Assembly (NCBI GenBank): GCA_958295665.1
Contig: OY282558.1
Span: forward strand, 68,126,789 to 68,190,788
Length of the DNA: 64,000 nucleotides
Reading direction: 5' to 3'
Source of the DNA: Tipula vernalis
Taxonomy: Eukaryota > Arthropoda > Insecta > Diptera > Tipulidae
In this document: positions 1 to 12,100 of the stretch, piece after piece
How positions within the stretch are numbered: position 1 is the stretch's first letter
Layout: every line of letters begins with the position of its first letter
Notes under the pieces: model-generated
Told to the model about the DNA's origin: nothing
Database searches by the model: none
What the model saw: only the letters and a program-made list of their open reading frames with translations
Made by a program: the position numbers and the translations under genes

Positions 1-683
1 GCATATAAAACATATTTGTGACACCAGAAATATAGATATATAGTATATAATTGACTTAAGTAAAAAAAAAAAAAAAAAAAAAAAAATATAAAAGAGAATA
101 ATTTAACGAACGTTACTTATAGAGTGAAATTATTAAGAAAATTAGAGTGATAATAGCGTTGTTTTTGCGTATAAAAAAAAAATAATTTTTTTGAATATTA
201 AATTAAAATAAGTATATAGAGTTAGTTTGAAATAAAGTGAATAAAATAACCCTAGGAATTATTTTTCAGCCACGTATATATATATATATGATCACCGAGA
301 GTACTCTACGGCAGACATGCATATGGGTGAGTTTTTGAACGAGTTTTTTTTTATGGCATTTTTGTGCTTAGAATTCAAAAAATGAAATTTTATTCACTTT
401 AATCAAGAGTCAATAGTTATAGATTATTTGTTTCTTTGCATTTTTTATTGATCATTAATTGATTTAGTTTGAATAAATATTGTTTTTTTTGTTTAAAATA
501 TGGAATAACTATCTTATTATTGGTTGATGGTGTGTCGAGGACAGTATAAGGACGAATCTGGGTGTGTTTGTTTTTACCTCTAAACACGATGATATTGTGG
601 TATCAATATTTTACGGCAACAAAGAACCTCCCACAATCTGACTGCAGCCTATCCTATTCGATCGTGTTAGTTGCCGTATGGTA
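1..683. other. AT-rich non-coding stretch
   Basis: No gene is visible. The segment is AT-rich with a 26-base adenine run near 61-86 and a short TA-repeat near 275-288. The part from about 530 to 683 precedes the LOA-like 3' fragment and may belong to it, but I cannot align it to the other copies in the window. Confidence 0.6.
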
Positions 684-970
684 CGTAACAACGGGAGTGG
701 GACAACCCTCTCGAGGTCCTTGAGCTCCAATGCCACTGTCTTTCTAGCGGAACTACATGCTGTAGTAAACATCTAGGAGGGAGAGCAATGGGCCCGGATA
801 GTATGTATCACGTACCGGGAGGCAGTATTTTCAGGTTCATTAAGAACCTGAATATTGACTGGACGGATAATTAAGCTGGGGCCAGCACAATAGATCTTTT
901 AGGTCGCAGTGCGAAGTGGCTGATCGCCCGCATGCCCCCCCCCCCCCCAATAATAATAATAATAATAATG
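684..970 (+). mobile_element. 3' fragment of a LOA-type LINE or its short derivative
   Basis: The segment carries a piece of degraded RNase H coding (a GSGTTLS-like and NATVF-AELHA-like stretch near 690-765) and then the same 3' block found at 30950-31024, 39515-39600 and, inverted, 53100-53190: the recurring GGACGGATAATTAAG, a CACAATAGATCTTTTAGG stretch and GTGGCTGATCGCCC. It ends in an AAT repeat at 949-969, as in the other copies. A run of 14 cytosines (935-948) replaces the GGCCCTCC seen at the same point elsewhere. It is 5'-truncated and non-coding. Confidence 0.75.
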
Positions 971-1289
971 CCTAATGAGAGTAACTTTTTTAATTTTTTT
1001 TTTTTTTTGTTCAGATTTATTTCATATCCATTTGCAATTTTTTTATTTATTGTTACGATACAAACAAATCTGTGTTTTTTTAAACAAATTAATCGCATTT
1101 TTCGCCGATTTTGAATTATGAATGGAAATAACTACACAATTTTCCAAATTTTCAAAATTAAATTTCAGGTTTTGAATATTTTAATAAAAGCAGACATTTT
1201 CAGACAAAAGGAGACGTTTTCAATTAACTTTATTTAAAAAAAAAAAAAAACAGAAATAAACGAAAGATTATTTGAGATTCTTCCAGTTG

Positions 1290-1800
1290 CTTCATAAACG
1301 TACATATGCTACACTACGGCATATTTCAATAAGACATATGGTACACTATGGTATTTGGTACACTACGGCATGTTTCATATAGCACACTACGGCATATGGT
1401 ACATTACGTCATATTTCTATCGACGTCATATATTGTTGAAAATCAAATTCCGGATACTGATTTTACTCAAATTCATTCACTTAATAGAATTTCCCTTCAC
1501 CTATTGGAATTTTGCATGACTTAATATAATCTTCCTTGACTTAACTAAATCAAATTCTTCTTTACGTAACAGACATTCTCCTTCATAAAATAGAATCATC
1601 ATTTATTTAAGAAAATTTTCCTTCACTTAATTCCCGTCACTTTGATTCACTTTAATAAAAAATAACACATTCGGCCTTTCGACACAATCGGCCCATCGGC
1701 AGATTCCCTCTTTCGATATTTGACCCTTTCGGCCCTTCAACATTGAATGCATCATCCTTGTGACATTCTACCTTTTGACACTTTTTGATACTTTGATTGG
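1290..1800. repeat. Degenerate short-motif arrays
   Basis: Three different short motifs follow each other, each repeated imperfectly. About 1300-1420 holds variants of GGTACACTACGGCATA. About 1450-1660 holds variants of TTCCTTCACTTAATA. About 1670-1790 holds variants of TTCGGCCCTTCGACA and CTTTTTGACACTT. No ORF is supported. The arrays end where the 3' tail of the minus-strand CR1 element begins. They resemble the other motif arrays of this window in style but not in motif. Confidence 0.6.
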
Positions 1801-1858
1801 ATTATTTATTTATTTATTTGATACCTACAGTGACTACAGTCGGTACAAACAATTACGG

Positions 1859-3500
1859 CTAACTACAATTGTTAAAAAACTTAAATAAAACATTCTTGAA
1901 CAAATCTCTCGACAAGTGAAAATCGAAAACTTGAGAAACTGAATTGAGGTCAATGAATAAATGCCCATCACGTTGACGCATTCGGCGTTCGGGAGCATAG
2001 ATTTTTAGACGTGCGAGTAACTTGGCACAATCGATACGGGAATTAATGATATCGCGCACGTACAGCGCGGAAGCCACGTTCCGGCGATAGTCTAGACGTT
2101 GCAGTTTCAAAAGATTACATCGAACTTGATAAGGTGGGAGGACATATGTAGGTAGACCGAACAAACGAGACATACAGTGATGTCAACGTTATCGGGTCCC
2201 TAAAATCCCTACAGATTTGTTTAATAAAGCCCAACATAATATACGACTTTGAAATAACGGTGTTAACTTGTCTGGTAAATGTAGCGTCAGCTGCAAAAAT
2301 CACACCAAGATCGGAAATGAACTCGACTCGGTCAACGTCTTCATTGTACAGCTGATATTGGTGAAGAATGGGTGAGCGGATACGATTAAAAGAAAGCGTC
2401 TTACATTTGCTCACGTTCAGAGCCAGTCTATTATTAATTGACCAACTAGAAAATCTGTTTAAGTCCTCCTGCAACTTTACACAATCAGACAAACTAGAAA
2501 CCCGGGCGAAAATTTTCATGTCATCTGCGAAGAGGAGGCAGTTAGCAAACTCAAAGCATTGCACCACATCATTGATAAACAATGAAAACAACAATGGTCC
2601 AATATGACTACCTTGAGGCACGCCAGATGGCACATGAAATAATTGGGAGTGAGAACCCAAGATCCTAACGGAATGCCAACGATCAGTGAGGTAGTAACTC
2701 AACCATTTAATAGGAATAAACTGACAATTTAGACTCTCTAACTTACTAAGAAGAATAGAGTGGTCAATCAAATCAAAAGCCTTGGCAAAGTCTGTATAAA
2801 CAATGTCAACCATAGACTCAAACAACTTGGGTAAGGCAGAAAGAATGGCGATCCCACGATAATTACTCACATCACTTCTTCTACCCACCTTGAAGATTGG
2901 ATGAATACAAAAAAATTTCCAAGGATCGGGGAAAAAACCGCGACGAAGGCTTTCATTAAATATGAAGGTAGTAGTAGGAGGGGTCAAACTCTCAGCACAA
3001 TACCTAAAAGAATCGGCGGGAAGCCATCATAACCCGCTCCCTTTCCAACCTCGAGCTGGAGCAAGCAATCACGTACTTCTTCCTCGGTAAACTTGAAAAT
3101 ATTAAATTGATCGAAGGTGGGCGAAGCTGGAGATACGATAGCGGACGACAGAAAAGGTTTATAAACTGATGCAAAAAAATTGGCAAACAGATTACAGATA
3201 CCCAAGGGCTGACTAGCGACGGAGCTCTGGTACGACAAAGAAGACGGAAAGGCAGCCACTTTTTTCTTGCTGTTAATGAAATTCCAGAACTCCTTAGGAC
3301 TAGATGTTAACTCTTTCTCAATTCGCACTACATAGTTGTTGTAAAGGAACCAGTTTAGGCATTTAAATTCCTTGCGGGCTCTATCAAAATCTGGATAGTA
3401 TTTAACACCATGCAATCTATACAATGAATGAAGCTTATTACGTCGTTTCTCGAGCAACACCAACTCGAAGTGTGAGAACGTGCTTTTAGATACCACACCT
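1859..3500 (-). pseudogene. CR1 reverse transcriptase, frameshifted with internal deletion
   Basis: Cytoplasmic/nuclear target-primed reverse transcriptase of the CR1 element. Three reading segments are seen: 3496-2984 (linker and RT start, with FWNFINSKKK and KGAGYDGFPP), 2987-2115 (RT core) and 2173-1859 (C-terminal thumb, with RCNLLKLQRLDYRR). The core shows SGVPQGSHIGPLLF and the catalytic LLFADDMKIF. Between PKLFESM and VYTDFAKAFD the fingers segment with the usual QHGF-KGRST block is missing; the CR1 relic at 51.7-52.9 kb still has that block, so this is a deletion in this copy. The C-terminal part is reached only by a frameshift near 2120-2170. The family normally has one continuous EN-RT ORF. 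Confidence 0.8.
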
Positions 3501-3582
3501 GAGAAGATCGTTGAAACTTAACACCATAGAGTTCAAATCACCACCGCGTTGTAAGAAGTCCCAATCAGAAATGCTGAGAAAT

Positions 3583-4299
3583 TCATTCAAGGATCTCGGC
3601 ATGCATAACATCATTATCAAATAACAGATCAAGGAATTTGCCCCGACTGTTACTAATTCTGTTGAGCTGTGTAGTTGAGATGCCAGCAAAATAATCGATG
3701 ATAGCTAAAGCCTTCTCATCGGTAGAAGATGCAGAAAATACGCCGTCCACAACGTCCCAAGATATACCGACTAAATCAAAGTCGCCCACAATGATAAGTT
3801 GGTCATTAGGGCGAACTAGAGGCATAACAGCTGAGTCGATGAATTTGATAAACGTGTTGTAGTAATCCAATTCCGATCTGTAAGGTATATACATGGCTAC
3901 TACAACAATCGAAGTATTAATGGCCAATCTGACTCGAACAGCAATCACGTTTAGGCTAGGATGACAGGCAATCACATCATTAGGTACCGAATTCTTTACC
4001 GCAATCAAAACACCACCACCCTTACGACTGCTGTCAAAATCGTATCTATCCTTTCTATGAACGACGTAATCAGATGGGAAGTATTCTTCGGAGAACATAT
4101 TTATCGTAAGCCAGGTCTTGCTGATTATTATGACGTCATAATCGTTGTGAAGTAAGCCTAAACGAAAAACCTTAGCTTTTCCTCGAATACTGGAGGCGTT
4201 GTGGTAGTAGATCGAGGTGAAATCGTTGATAGTGTTGGTTGCATCAGTAATTATCGGTGTTGTTGGAACGTTATAGCAACTCTGTTTTTTGGCTGTCAT
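3583..4299 (-). pseudogene. CR1 endonuclease domain, truncated
   Basis: N-terminal apurinic-like endonuclease of the CR1 ORF2, which nicks target DNA to prime reverse transcription. About 238 residues are open, from a start close to the family's YYHNASSIRGK opening through SKTWL (where the family has an acidic ETWL; here K replaces E) and VGDFDLVGISW (family GDFN). The domain ends without the C-terminal SDH motif. The next piece, in another frame (about 3600-3486), resumes at a DWDFL segment that lies after the endonuclease, so a block was lost. The K-for-E change and the missing SDH indicate an inactive enzyme. Confidence 0.75.
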
Positions 4300-4309
4300 G
4301 AATGATTCA

Positions 4310-4985
4310 CAAATGGATGAATTAACACACTATGAGCCCACATATCAGAACTGTTTAGCTTATTGAAATGAACATCCTTTAATCCAATTTTAAAGGAGAT
4401 GAAGGTAATGGAATTGTCAATTACCCGGCCCATTGCAAGTAATAATTTACAATCCACTTCGTCAGGCGAACAATCTTCTAGTTTACTTTGAATGTAGCCA
4501 ACAAGTATTTCAGGTGAATAACTGCAGGTTTAATTGAATCAACTGGATCACCTGTACCAATAACACTTTGAGTATGGTTCCGTGAATTAATGATAGTACC
4601 AGCACCCGAGTCCATTTCAGAAACTTTTGCATATGATGGTTAGGAGGGAGTGACACTTCCAGAGTTGTTTAACAGTTGGTTGATTAATTTTCGATTTTCA
4701 GCTACATCGGATTCGATCTTCTTCAGGTCAATATTTTCCGCGGCTCTTTCAGTAAATACATCAATTTTATGTAAGAGCTTGGTGAAATCGTTGTTCATAA
4801 TCAAAACTTTGCAACAGTTGCAAAAATAGCAAACATTCGAATATTTTTTTATCGAGTTGATGGCAGCACGATCAATGCCAATGCAGTCGTAGTGAAATTG
4901 CTTCATGCAATAATTGCAAAACACAGTATCCGAAGATGTAACTGTGACATCCGTTGTTAATTTCTTAGCACACGATAAATAAAAC
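4310..4985 (-). pseudogene. CR1 ORF1, PHD-finger-like protein
   Basis: The clearest part is 4924-4640: an open segment with CNYCMKQFHYDC and then CYFCNCC, a PHD/RING-like Cys-His cluster of the kind encoded at the start of CR1 ORF1, followed by a helical, possibly coiled-coil stretch rich in Glu, Asn and Lys. The frame is open upstream of the first Met to about 4985. Downstream, about 4510-4310 in another frame reads as VGYIQSKLEDC and ISFKIGLKDVHF, similar to the ORF1 C-terminal domain. Probably an RNA-binding/chaperone protein in active relatives. Broken by frameshifts here. Confidence 0.65.
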
Positions 4986-4990
4986 CAAAA

Positions 4991-6110
4991 GCCGTATTCA
5001 GTCGATTTAATAGGTGAAAACTATTAAAATTAGGATTCGACCAGAAGCCAAATTTTTGGCGTACAAAATAGTATCATAAAATGTGAAATGTGAATTTCAT
5101 TACAATATCAGCTACTATAGGAAACAAATTCGAAATGACAGATTCGATCTCAACATAATTATCGACATGTTACATGTTTGTCAGCATTTAAAACAATAAT
5201 GCGATGCAGATGTGGATTCAACAATTTATCAAAAATTCTGTCTTGAGTTCTATAATAAATTGTAATCGGTCAATTCCCTCTTATAGTCACAGTAGTAATA
5301 AGGTGACGGGATTCTTTAATTCTCCAAAACCATCACTTTTAAGAATTAACCTCATACTTTCTAACTAACGATGAAAAAATAAATATCCGATCAGAAGGGA
5401 AAAATTCCGCCACCTTTGTAGTGAAATTCTGGGATATGAGATCAACTATGATGATATTCGATTTATGTGATCGAAATGAAAGTTTCAAATGATTTTTGTA
5501 AGCATATGAAACGTTACGAAATTTTCCCTATCTCCCAGTATGAAATCGAGCAGTTTTTGTACGTTCATAAATGGATTTGTGTTTGATGAGATTTTAGTTA
5601 ACGATATAAAAAATGCAAAATATATTAAAGTGTGACATCAATAATACACAATAAAATTGAGTATATTGCGCAATATGCTGACGTCACTCTCGAGTACAAT
5701 GCGCAATTTTGCTGTACGTGAATACCTGCCTTTAGATATTCACTGTATTTTAAACATATCAATTTTTACAAACGTATGTTTGTTAGTTTACATTTGTAAA
5801 TTGAGGATTTCATACATTTTACGTAAGACAGATCAAAAATCTCACTTTAAGCAAAAATATTTTTAATAAGTAATTCCGGCGCGCGTGTGCCGATTAAAAT
5901 TATTTTTGCTTAAAAACGGAATTTTGAAAATCGGAATCGGACGATTTATTTTTGGTTGACTTTGGTTTATTTTTGAAGACTACAATTACCTACTACAATT
6001 TGATAACAAAAAGATGCTACAGAATCATCCTGTCATCCTTGCGCGGAGAGGACAAATTCTAAGCGGCTTTGATAATTTTTTTTGTTTTAGTATGTGAAAC
6101 TAGAAATGTC
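4991..6110. other. Non-coding stretch
   Basis: No supported gene. A 69-codon open frame at 5657-5866 has low-complexity, Leu/Ile/Cys-rich content and no recognisable motif, so I do not call it. The Helitron C-terminal truncation lies at its right edge. Confidence 0.5.
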
Positions 6111-6114
6111 AAAA

Positions 6115-8480
6115 TTAATTGATTTTTTCGGCGAAATCGATTTTTTGTGATCGTATGGTTGGCAAAATGAGTGAAAGAAGACAAGTCTTGCCTGTACCAC
6201 CAGGCGCATCTTTGAAAAACAGTCCACCGCTTTGTTCTGTGATTGAACACATAATTCTGTCATACGCAATGCGTTGTTCTGGAACCAACTGCGGAAGATT
6301 TGTCTGAACAAATGTCCCCAGTTCGTCAGAATCAAAGTGTGTTTCTCGTTGCAAATCACGATCGAAAAGATCGTTCGCTGGTCGGTTCGGAGCAGGCATT
6401 CCCAGTTGCACCAGTGCCTTGTTGGCGATTGCCAAACATATCCGGATTTTGATTCGCAGCGCGCAAACGATGTAAAATATCTTCACTCATGTAGTCCTTG
6501 TATTTTTCCCAAAGATCTTTTGGATTAGATGGGAAGCAGGTTGTCAATATTATGGCAAATAACGTGCGTATTTGCTGTGGTCGAGCAGTATTCGATGCAT
6601 CAGCGAGTGCAGTGTCCCAATGTGCATCATTCTCAAGAAGATTTAGTTCCTGGCAAGCTGAGCGATAAGTGGCGCACAGCTGACCGTTCACTGTTCTTAA
6701 ATCTTGGAAAGATGTCGGTCCACGTACATTGATTAACAGCAATCGCAGATAGAAGCATTCTATATTGTTCGGGTGAACAGTGTACAGACGACCCAATGCG
6801 TCACTGGAATACAAATTGGGATGTCCTTCAACTGCTTTACCTTGTTTGCGACGTTGAAACTTTTTAGCCGATGCATTCCATGTGTAGAATTTCGGTACCT
6901 CAGAATAAAGTAGAGTCTTTGCAAAATATCATCTTGGCACAATGAGTAAAATGCAGTTAAAGTTGTTGCCGGTGGAACCAATGCTCTTGCACGTACATTA
7001 TCTGCTGTGAAGTACACGCGCCGTATCCGTCATTGCTAGTGATGGTATCAGAAACCAAGTTTCTTGGGTATCGTTTCGTACATTTCCCATCAGACATGCA
7101 TGGTGAATTGTTGTTGAATGCGCCACATGGACCATGAATCATATTTTTGGTAACGACGTCGAATAAGTCTGGATCAATGTCCTTATCTGGTATTTCTGCT
7201 GAGATGATTTGGTCAATTTGATTTGGCGTAATTTTGTTGATTAACCAAACCAAAATATGTGCATGTGGCAATCCTCTTTTCTGCCATTCAATGGAATACA
7301 TCCGGTAGCGTGTCTCTCCAAAAACGTCATGCTTGATAATAAAATCCATCAAAGATTTCAATTTTTGTTTAAATACGCGTGCGGTAATGTCATGGCGGTC
7401 CGAATATGATTGTCCAGCTAACAGAAGTTCTTTAATTTCATCCCATGTTGGATTGCATGTAAATGTGATGAACAAATCTGGACGACCATATGCGCGAACG
7501 TATGTCATCGCATCTTGTGCGTATTCATGCATGTGCCGTGGACTCCCCGTGAATGTAGACGGTAATATGACCATTTTTCCCAATTGGGTTGGATTCACGT
7601 TACCATCATTAACGATTGCGTCTCGTAAATGGATGTACTCTTCAGAACGCAACTCGGTTTGATTCAATCGAATATATAGGAGTCGTTCGGTTTCAATCTT
7701 CGCATACATGTCGACGATGTATTGATGGAACAATTGTCGACATTTCAGAATGTGGTTCTCAGCGTCTTGATGAATCATCAATCGATACGAATAATAATTC
7801 ATGGCACTGACTTTCTTATTCGTTTCCTCGTCTGTTTGTGGATTTCTCATTTTGATATTGAAATGATATCCATCTTCTCCGCGCCAAAACAGAATCGGAT
7901 ACTGCAATCCGTCGTATGAGCGATGAGTATCGGAGCGATGAAGAATTATGTCGCGCGATTCAAATTCTTCGCCAACTATCACGATCGCCACTTCATCGAT
8001 TGTTGGTGCATTGAACTGTCTTTCGTGTTGGCCAACGGGTCTTATGTCTGCTCGAATTACAACTGCGTAGTCATCGGCTGGCATTCGTTGAATGGCGGTT
8101 TTAAACAACTGAACTAATTCATTGTGTTGATCGAAAAGGGCTTGTAACGCAGCCATGATTTCTCGTCTAGTGCCCGCATTATAATGACATCGTTGTTCAA
8201 TTTGTTCATCACTGTTTGCCATGAAATAAATTTGATGAAACTAGTGATTTGCGTCCGGCAATGGTAGAAGCGATCCGGCACGATGATAAATTTGCCCTTC
8301 GACTCTGAATGCTGGCATGTAATTTTCGCGCACGATGTTCGTTGCACCGAACGATGTCATTTGAAAACATGAATTGTATTTGCGGATGTTTTCCAAGAAA
8401 TGCTTCGACTCACGTGTAACACCTGATAGCTTCCGTGCTTGAGGTGTAGATCGGCCAATTGCTTGTCGCTTTGGAGGCAT
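6115..8480 (-). pseudogene. Helitron Rep/helicase pseudogene
   Basis: Rolling-circle replication initiator fused to a PIF1-type helicase. Minus-strand order: 8480-8241 (start MPPKRQAIG, then SKHFLENIRKYNSCFQMTSFGA), 8222-6957 (Helitron N-terminal domain with VVIRADIRP, VILPSTFTGSPRHM, FITFTCNP and the HxH motif in LPHAHILVWL), 7017-6760 and 6814-6356 (linker, LGRLYTVHP), 6486-6115 (PIF1 Walker A GGTGKT at about 6185-6205). Frames are broken at least four times. At about 7018-7025 the sequence jumps from the NDGYG segment to VYFTADN, removing the Rep motif that holds the catalytic tyrosines. Walker B and the rest of the helicase are absent after 6115. Non-functional. Confidence 0.85.
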
Positions 8481-8853
8481 AATTGTACGGGAACGATGTG
8501 AAAAATGCGTTTGAATTTATTAGATGTCAATCAGCAATCCGAATCTCACAATGTATCCAATCCAATTGAACCGGCTGTTCACACACGGATGGAAATGTTA
8601 ATATTGACGGTGGATCACCAATTCGATAAGGGAAATTTGAAGTGAAAAAATCAGCATTCGAGAATTGTTGAAATCGATTTTAATTCCACTCACGATGATA
8701 TCCGAAAAGAAAACTGCACAGCAAATGCGTTCGGAACGTCAGTCAGCAGTCAGATCCTTCACATACACATTCGATGATCTTCGTGAATTCACTGTAGAAA
8801 ATGAATAAAATCAGCTCACGGAAACTACGAAAATTCAATTCGATTGAATTATT
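8481..8853. other. Helitron upstream flank
   Basis: Non-coding sequence upstream of the Helitron start. A genuine Helitron 5' terminus should lie on this side, but I cannot identify it with confidence. No other feature is seen. Confidence 0.4.
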
Positions 8854-8854
8854 T

Positions 8855-9157
8855 AACTGTCACGGCAATATATGAAATTCATTGGAATGACAGTGGCGCC
8901 ATCTGTTTATTTATCTAAATTAATTTAACTCATAATGAAATGCACAAAACTATTCGAAAAACGCTCCCAAATATAAAAATACGCACAATATTGTCTATTC
9001 AATGTGAGCCGGACATGAATTTCAAATTTTACATAAATTCTTATATCCACAACTCGAAACGTCATCATTCGTTGGCTGTTTTCGTTTCAATTCAAATCAG
9101 CATGAACTGTCACGGCAATATATGAAATTCTTTGGAATGACAGTGGCGCCATCTGTC
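8855..9157. repeat. 53-bp direct repeat pair
   Basis: Nearly identical copies lie at about 8855-8907 and 9105-9157, exactly 250 bases apart. Each starts CTGTCACGGCAATATATG and ends TGACAGTGGCGCCATCTGT. Within each copy CTGTCA and TGACAG form an inverted pair around about 25 bases. The intervening 197 bases are unique. It could be a duplication, or the mark of a deletion or insertion between repeats. Confidence 0.75.
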
Positions 9158-11735
9158 GAAAATTGGTCGTACAAACTCAGAAACCTTCGTGGGCTCATGC
9201 ACAACAATTTTGCTAAAGATCATCACATGATCAAATGCATAGTTTACGATTCTATAAAGGACATACAGACAAACATTCATTTTTATATACATATGTATAT
9301 AGATATAATTATTGTTCATGACAATCCCAATATTTTCGATTTGGTAAATCAGAAAAATAAAGAGGTCAATCCCTCATAACATATCTACTGAAAAAAGTAG
9401 AAATATCATTCCCCCTCGCCGTAATTTTAGCCCAAGGGCCAAGAGTAATACAAATGTTTTACTCTTCAAAAATGAGAACCGTCCATGAGTTCTTTATGTT
9501 GGTAGTTTGGTTTCGTACGGAAAAGTTGGTATACTCATCAGGTAGCTACGGCCAAACTACAAAAATACAACTCTCGACATATACATTAAGTATCTGGCCA
9601 GAACGTACTGACATAGCGAATTATATTTACTACAACAAAAAACGTTCTAATTTCTATTAATATTAGAATTTTAATAAATCATCAAAGCGAGGGTTTAGTG
9701 ACCCCAGCCCTATCCTCCAAAATTTAATCTTTTTGCTTGTCTAATCAAGGGTAACCCCTTGATTTGGTATGCAAATTTATTGTCCGAATCGAGAGTTGTC
9801 AGTACGGGTTAAAATTATCGAAAAAAAAAAAATGTACCGCATATATTTTACCATGTTGATTGCATGTTTCAAACGAATCATACAATAAACTAATTGTATA
9901 CACAACTAATTAATTAAGACTTCTTATTACATATACTGTTGTATTGTATATACGGAGTATTTAATTGTAGGTTTTTTGTAAATTATAATTAGAAAGGAAA
10001 ACATTTTTATTTTATTTAGCTTACACACAGATAATTATTATTTTTTGAACATACATAAGTATGTACAAAATTATTATGTATGTAAACATCACTATCGCAA
10101 CAGGAATCTATTACAAAAAAAAAAAATAGTCTGGAACTATATTTTCGTCAAATTCGATTAATTGATTTTATAAAAATGTACCCACCACAGATATGTACAT
10201 AAATATTATGGAAAACTATTCAACATTATTTTCGAAATGGAGCCATTAAATATATGAGTCCGTATGACCTAATACGTAATATTTGCATTTCCCGGTTGGT
10301 TAGGTTAGTTGGGTGCGCTCCAAATAAACAAAAGTAAAATTTTGCGCGCTATACTCTTGTAGGAAGTATAAATATGATCTTAAATAACAATCAATAACAC
10401 AAAACAATGAATATTTAGTTTTTCCTTATTTAATTCTTTACATAAATATGCAATCTTAACATAAAATATTAACGGTCAGTATTATTAAGTAAAACAATAA
10501 ACAACATTATATTTTGTACTGTACAGTCAGTATTAGTAGGAAAAGACGCCAATTGTCTTGCCCTTTTATATATACGTATACATCCATACGAATAAACCGT
10601 TTTTGGAGTTTTATCTTTAAGAATAATTCAAATAGCAAAAATAAATAAAAAGCAAACTATTATTATTGCAAATTCTGTTTAAATTTTGTCTCATTCTATT
10701 ATTATTATACTATTTTTTTTATGCTATATAAGGAAATCATTTTTAAAGTAAAAGGAAAAACCAGAATTTTGTTGCTGCATTAAATTTTCTTCTTAAAAAT
10801 CGGTTTCCGAATCGAGAAAGCAACAGAAAATCTTTATAGAGATACAACTATGTAATTATAGTTGTATCAAAAGTAAAATAAATTTAATTACAATTATTTT
10901 ACTTTATCGTTGTCGTCATATTGTCATTGCATCGCGAATCGGTACACACAGAATGAATTACGTGAATATATTTGGATTTACAATTATGTTTCTCGTCTTA
11001 TACATATATACAACAAAATACTTGTAGATATTTTTCATATATGGATTTTAATGTTTAGCTAAATTCCAAAAAACTTTTATGGTTAAGATTATTACATGTC
11101 GTTTTGGTGCGAGATGAAATCGATATCTATATTATACATTAAAATGATGAGCGGCCGCATTGGAAATAAGTTTTTAATCGTGAGATTGATTTTTATACAA
11201 AGCAACAGGTTGGTAGCATGGGATAAAAAAAATGTATAATACATGTTGCGATGTTGCAATAAAATTGCTAATATCTGAAATCAGTCAAAACTAGAATTGC
11301 TTCGGCATCTCTATTCTGTTTTGTACCTGATGCGGTTGTAACATGTACTTTTAAAATTCGCTATTCCACACATAATCTTAATTTCAAAAAGAATTGTAGA
11401 AAACTAACAAATTTTTTCGAGATCAATTCTCATACCTTATCCATCTTTTCTAATTCCATCATTGGTAAAATCGGTTTTTCTGAAATCGAATCTAATTCTA
11501 GATTCTAATAATAAATGAAAAATGTAAATCTGGGTTCTTTACGATGATATCCAGACAAAAGAACAAACAAAAACAAATAAATTTCCCAAGAAAAAAAATT
11601 TCGAAGAGATAAAATTTCAAAAAACAAATCTCGTAGGTACACCATGAGTTTTTAAGATAAAAATTACAATCCGCTAGCAGGTTCAAATGTATAACGTGTA
11701 ACTAAGGAGAAAATATCAGAGTTTAAAATGGGATT
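9158..11735. other. AT-rich non-coding stretch
   Basis: No gene is supported over 2.6 kb. Open frames at 9122-9379 and 9454-9660 are short, show no family motif and no conserved composition. Homopolymer A runs and long AT-rich tracts dominate. Nothing identifies it as regulatory. Confidence 0.5.
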
Positions 11736-12000
11736 TCATTTTGCTCTTCGCTCTTCATTTTTTTTCAAGAGCGATAAACAATTAAAAAGCTCTTTATAAA
11801 GAGCGATAATGTAAAAAAAAACTTATCGCTCTGAAGAACAGGAGCATTATGTTTATTATACGGCTCTTTCTCTTCCACTATTGTGTTATCATATTTTCGC
11901 TCTTTGTTATTGAGCTATATTGAGAAAATAAATACGCTCTGCTCTGATGAATAAAAACTTCATTATTATGTTGCTCTTGCTCCTGTTATTACGGCAAACG
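11736..12000. repeat. Left GAGC-motif array
   Basis: About 14 occurrences of GAGC/GCTC are packed in 265 bases, many as extended AAGAGCGATAA or TTATCGCTCT, in both orientations. This is far above expectation for AT-rich DNA. A matching array lies on the other side of the 108-bp repeats (13395-13735). Confidence 0.7.
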
Positions 12001-12018
12001 GTTACATTCAAAACCTTA

Positions 12019-12100
12019 GTGAAATTTGACACGCGCGATGGAAATGGGATTCTAAAATGATTTTTAGGTGAAGTTCTGGAATATGGCCAATTAGGATGGA
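12019..12100 (-). repeat. Single inverted unit of the 108-bp repeat
   Basis: The reverse complement of this stretch matches the main repeat unit over about 80 bases, including the TTTTAGAATCCCATTTCC and TTGGCCATATTCCAGAAC segments. It is separated from the direct array by about 265 bases of unrelated sequence. Confidence 0.75.

Larger units (their letters stand above)
1800..4990 (-). mobile_element. CR1-clade LINE, decayed
   Basis: Reading on the minus strand, the order is: ORF1 with a PHD-like cysteine cluster (about 4985-4310), an APE-type endonuclease (4299-3583), a reverse transcriptase (about 3496-1859), and a TTTA-repeat tail at 1803-1823. A PHD-like ORF1 followed by EN and RT, with RT wording of the NYRGIA-LSA-PKLFE type, is characteristic of insect CR1 elements. 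Frames are broken in several places, an EN-to-RT piece and an RT core piece are missing, so the copy is dead. It is the longest of three CR1 relics here (others at 13.7-17.4 and 51.7-52.9 kb). Confidence 0.8.

Noticed and set aside
871..1114. Overlapping open frames on both strands
   Set aside because: They translate homopolymers and AAT repeats (runs of Pro, Ile, Lys, Phe); low-complexity artefacts.
5657..5866. 69-codon open frame
   Set aside because: No motif and no related context; AT-rich composition explains its openness.
9122..9660. Small open frames
   Set aside because: Different frames, no family motif; one overlaps the 53-bp repeat.
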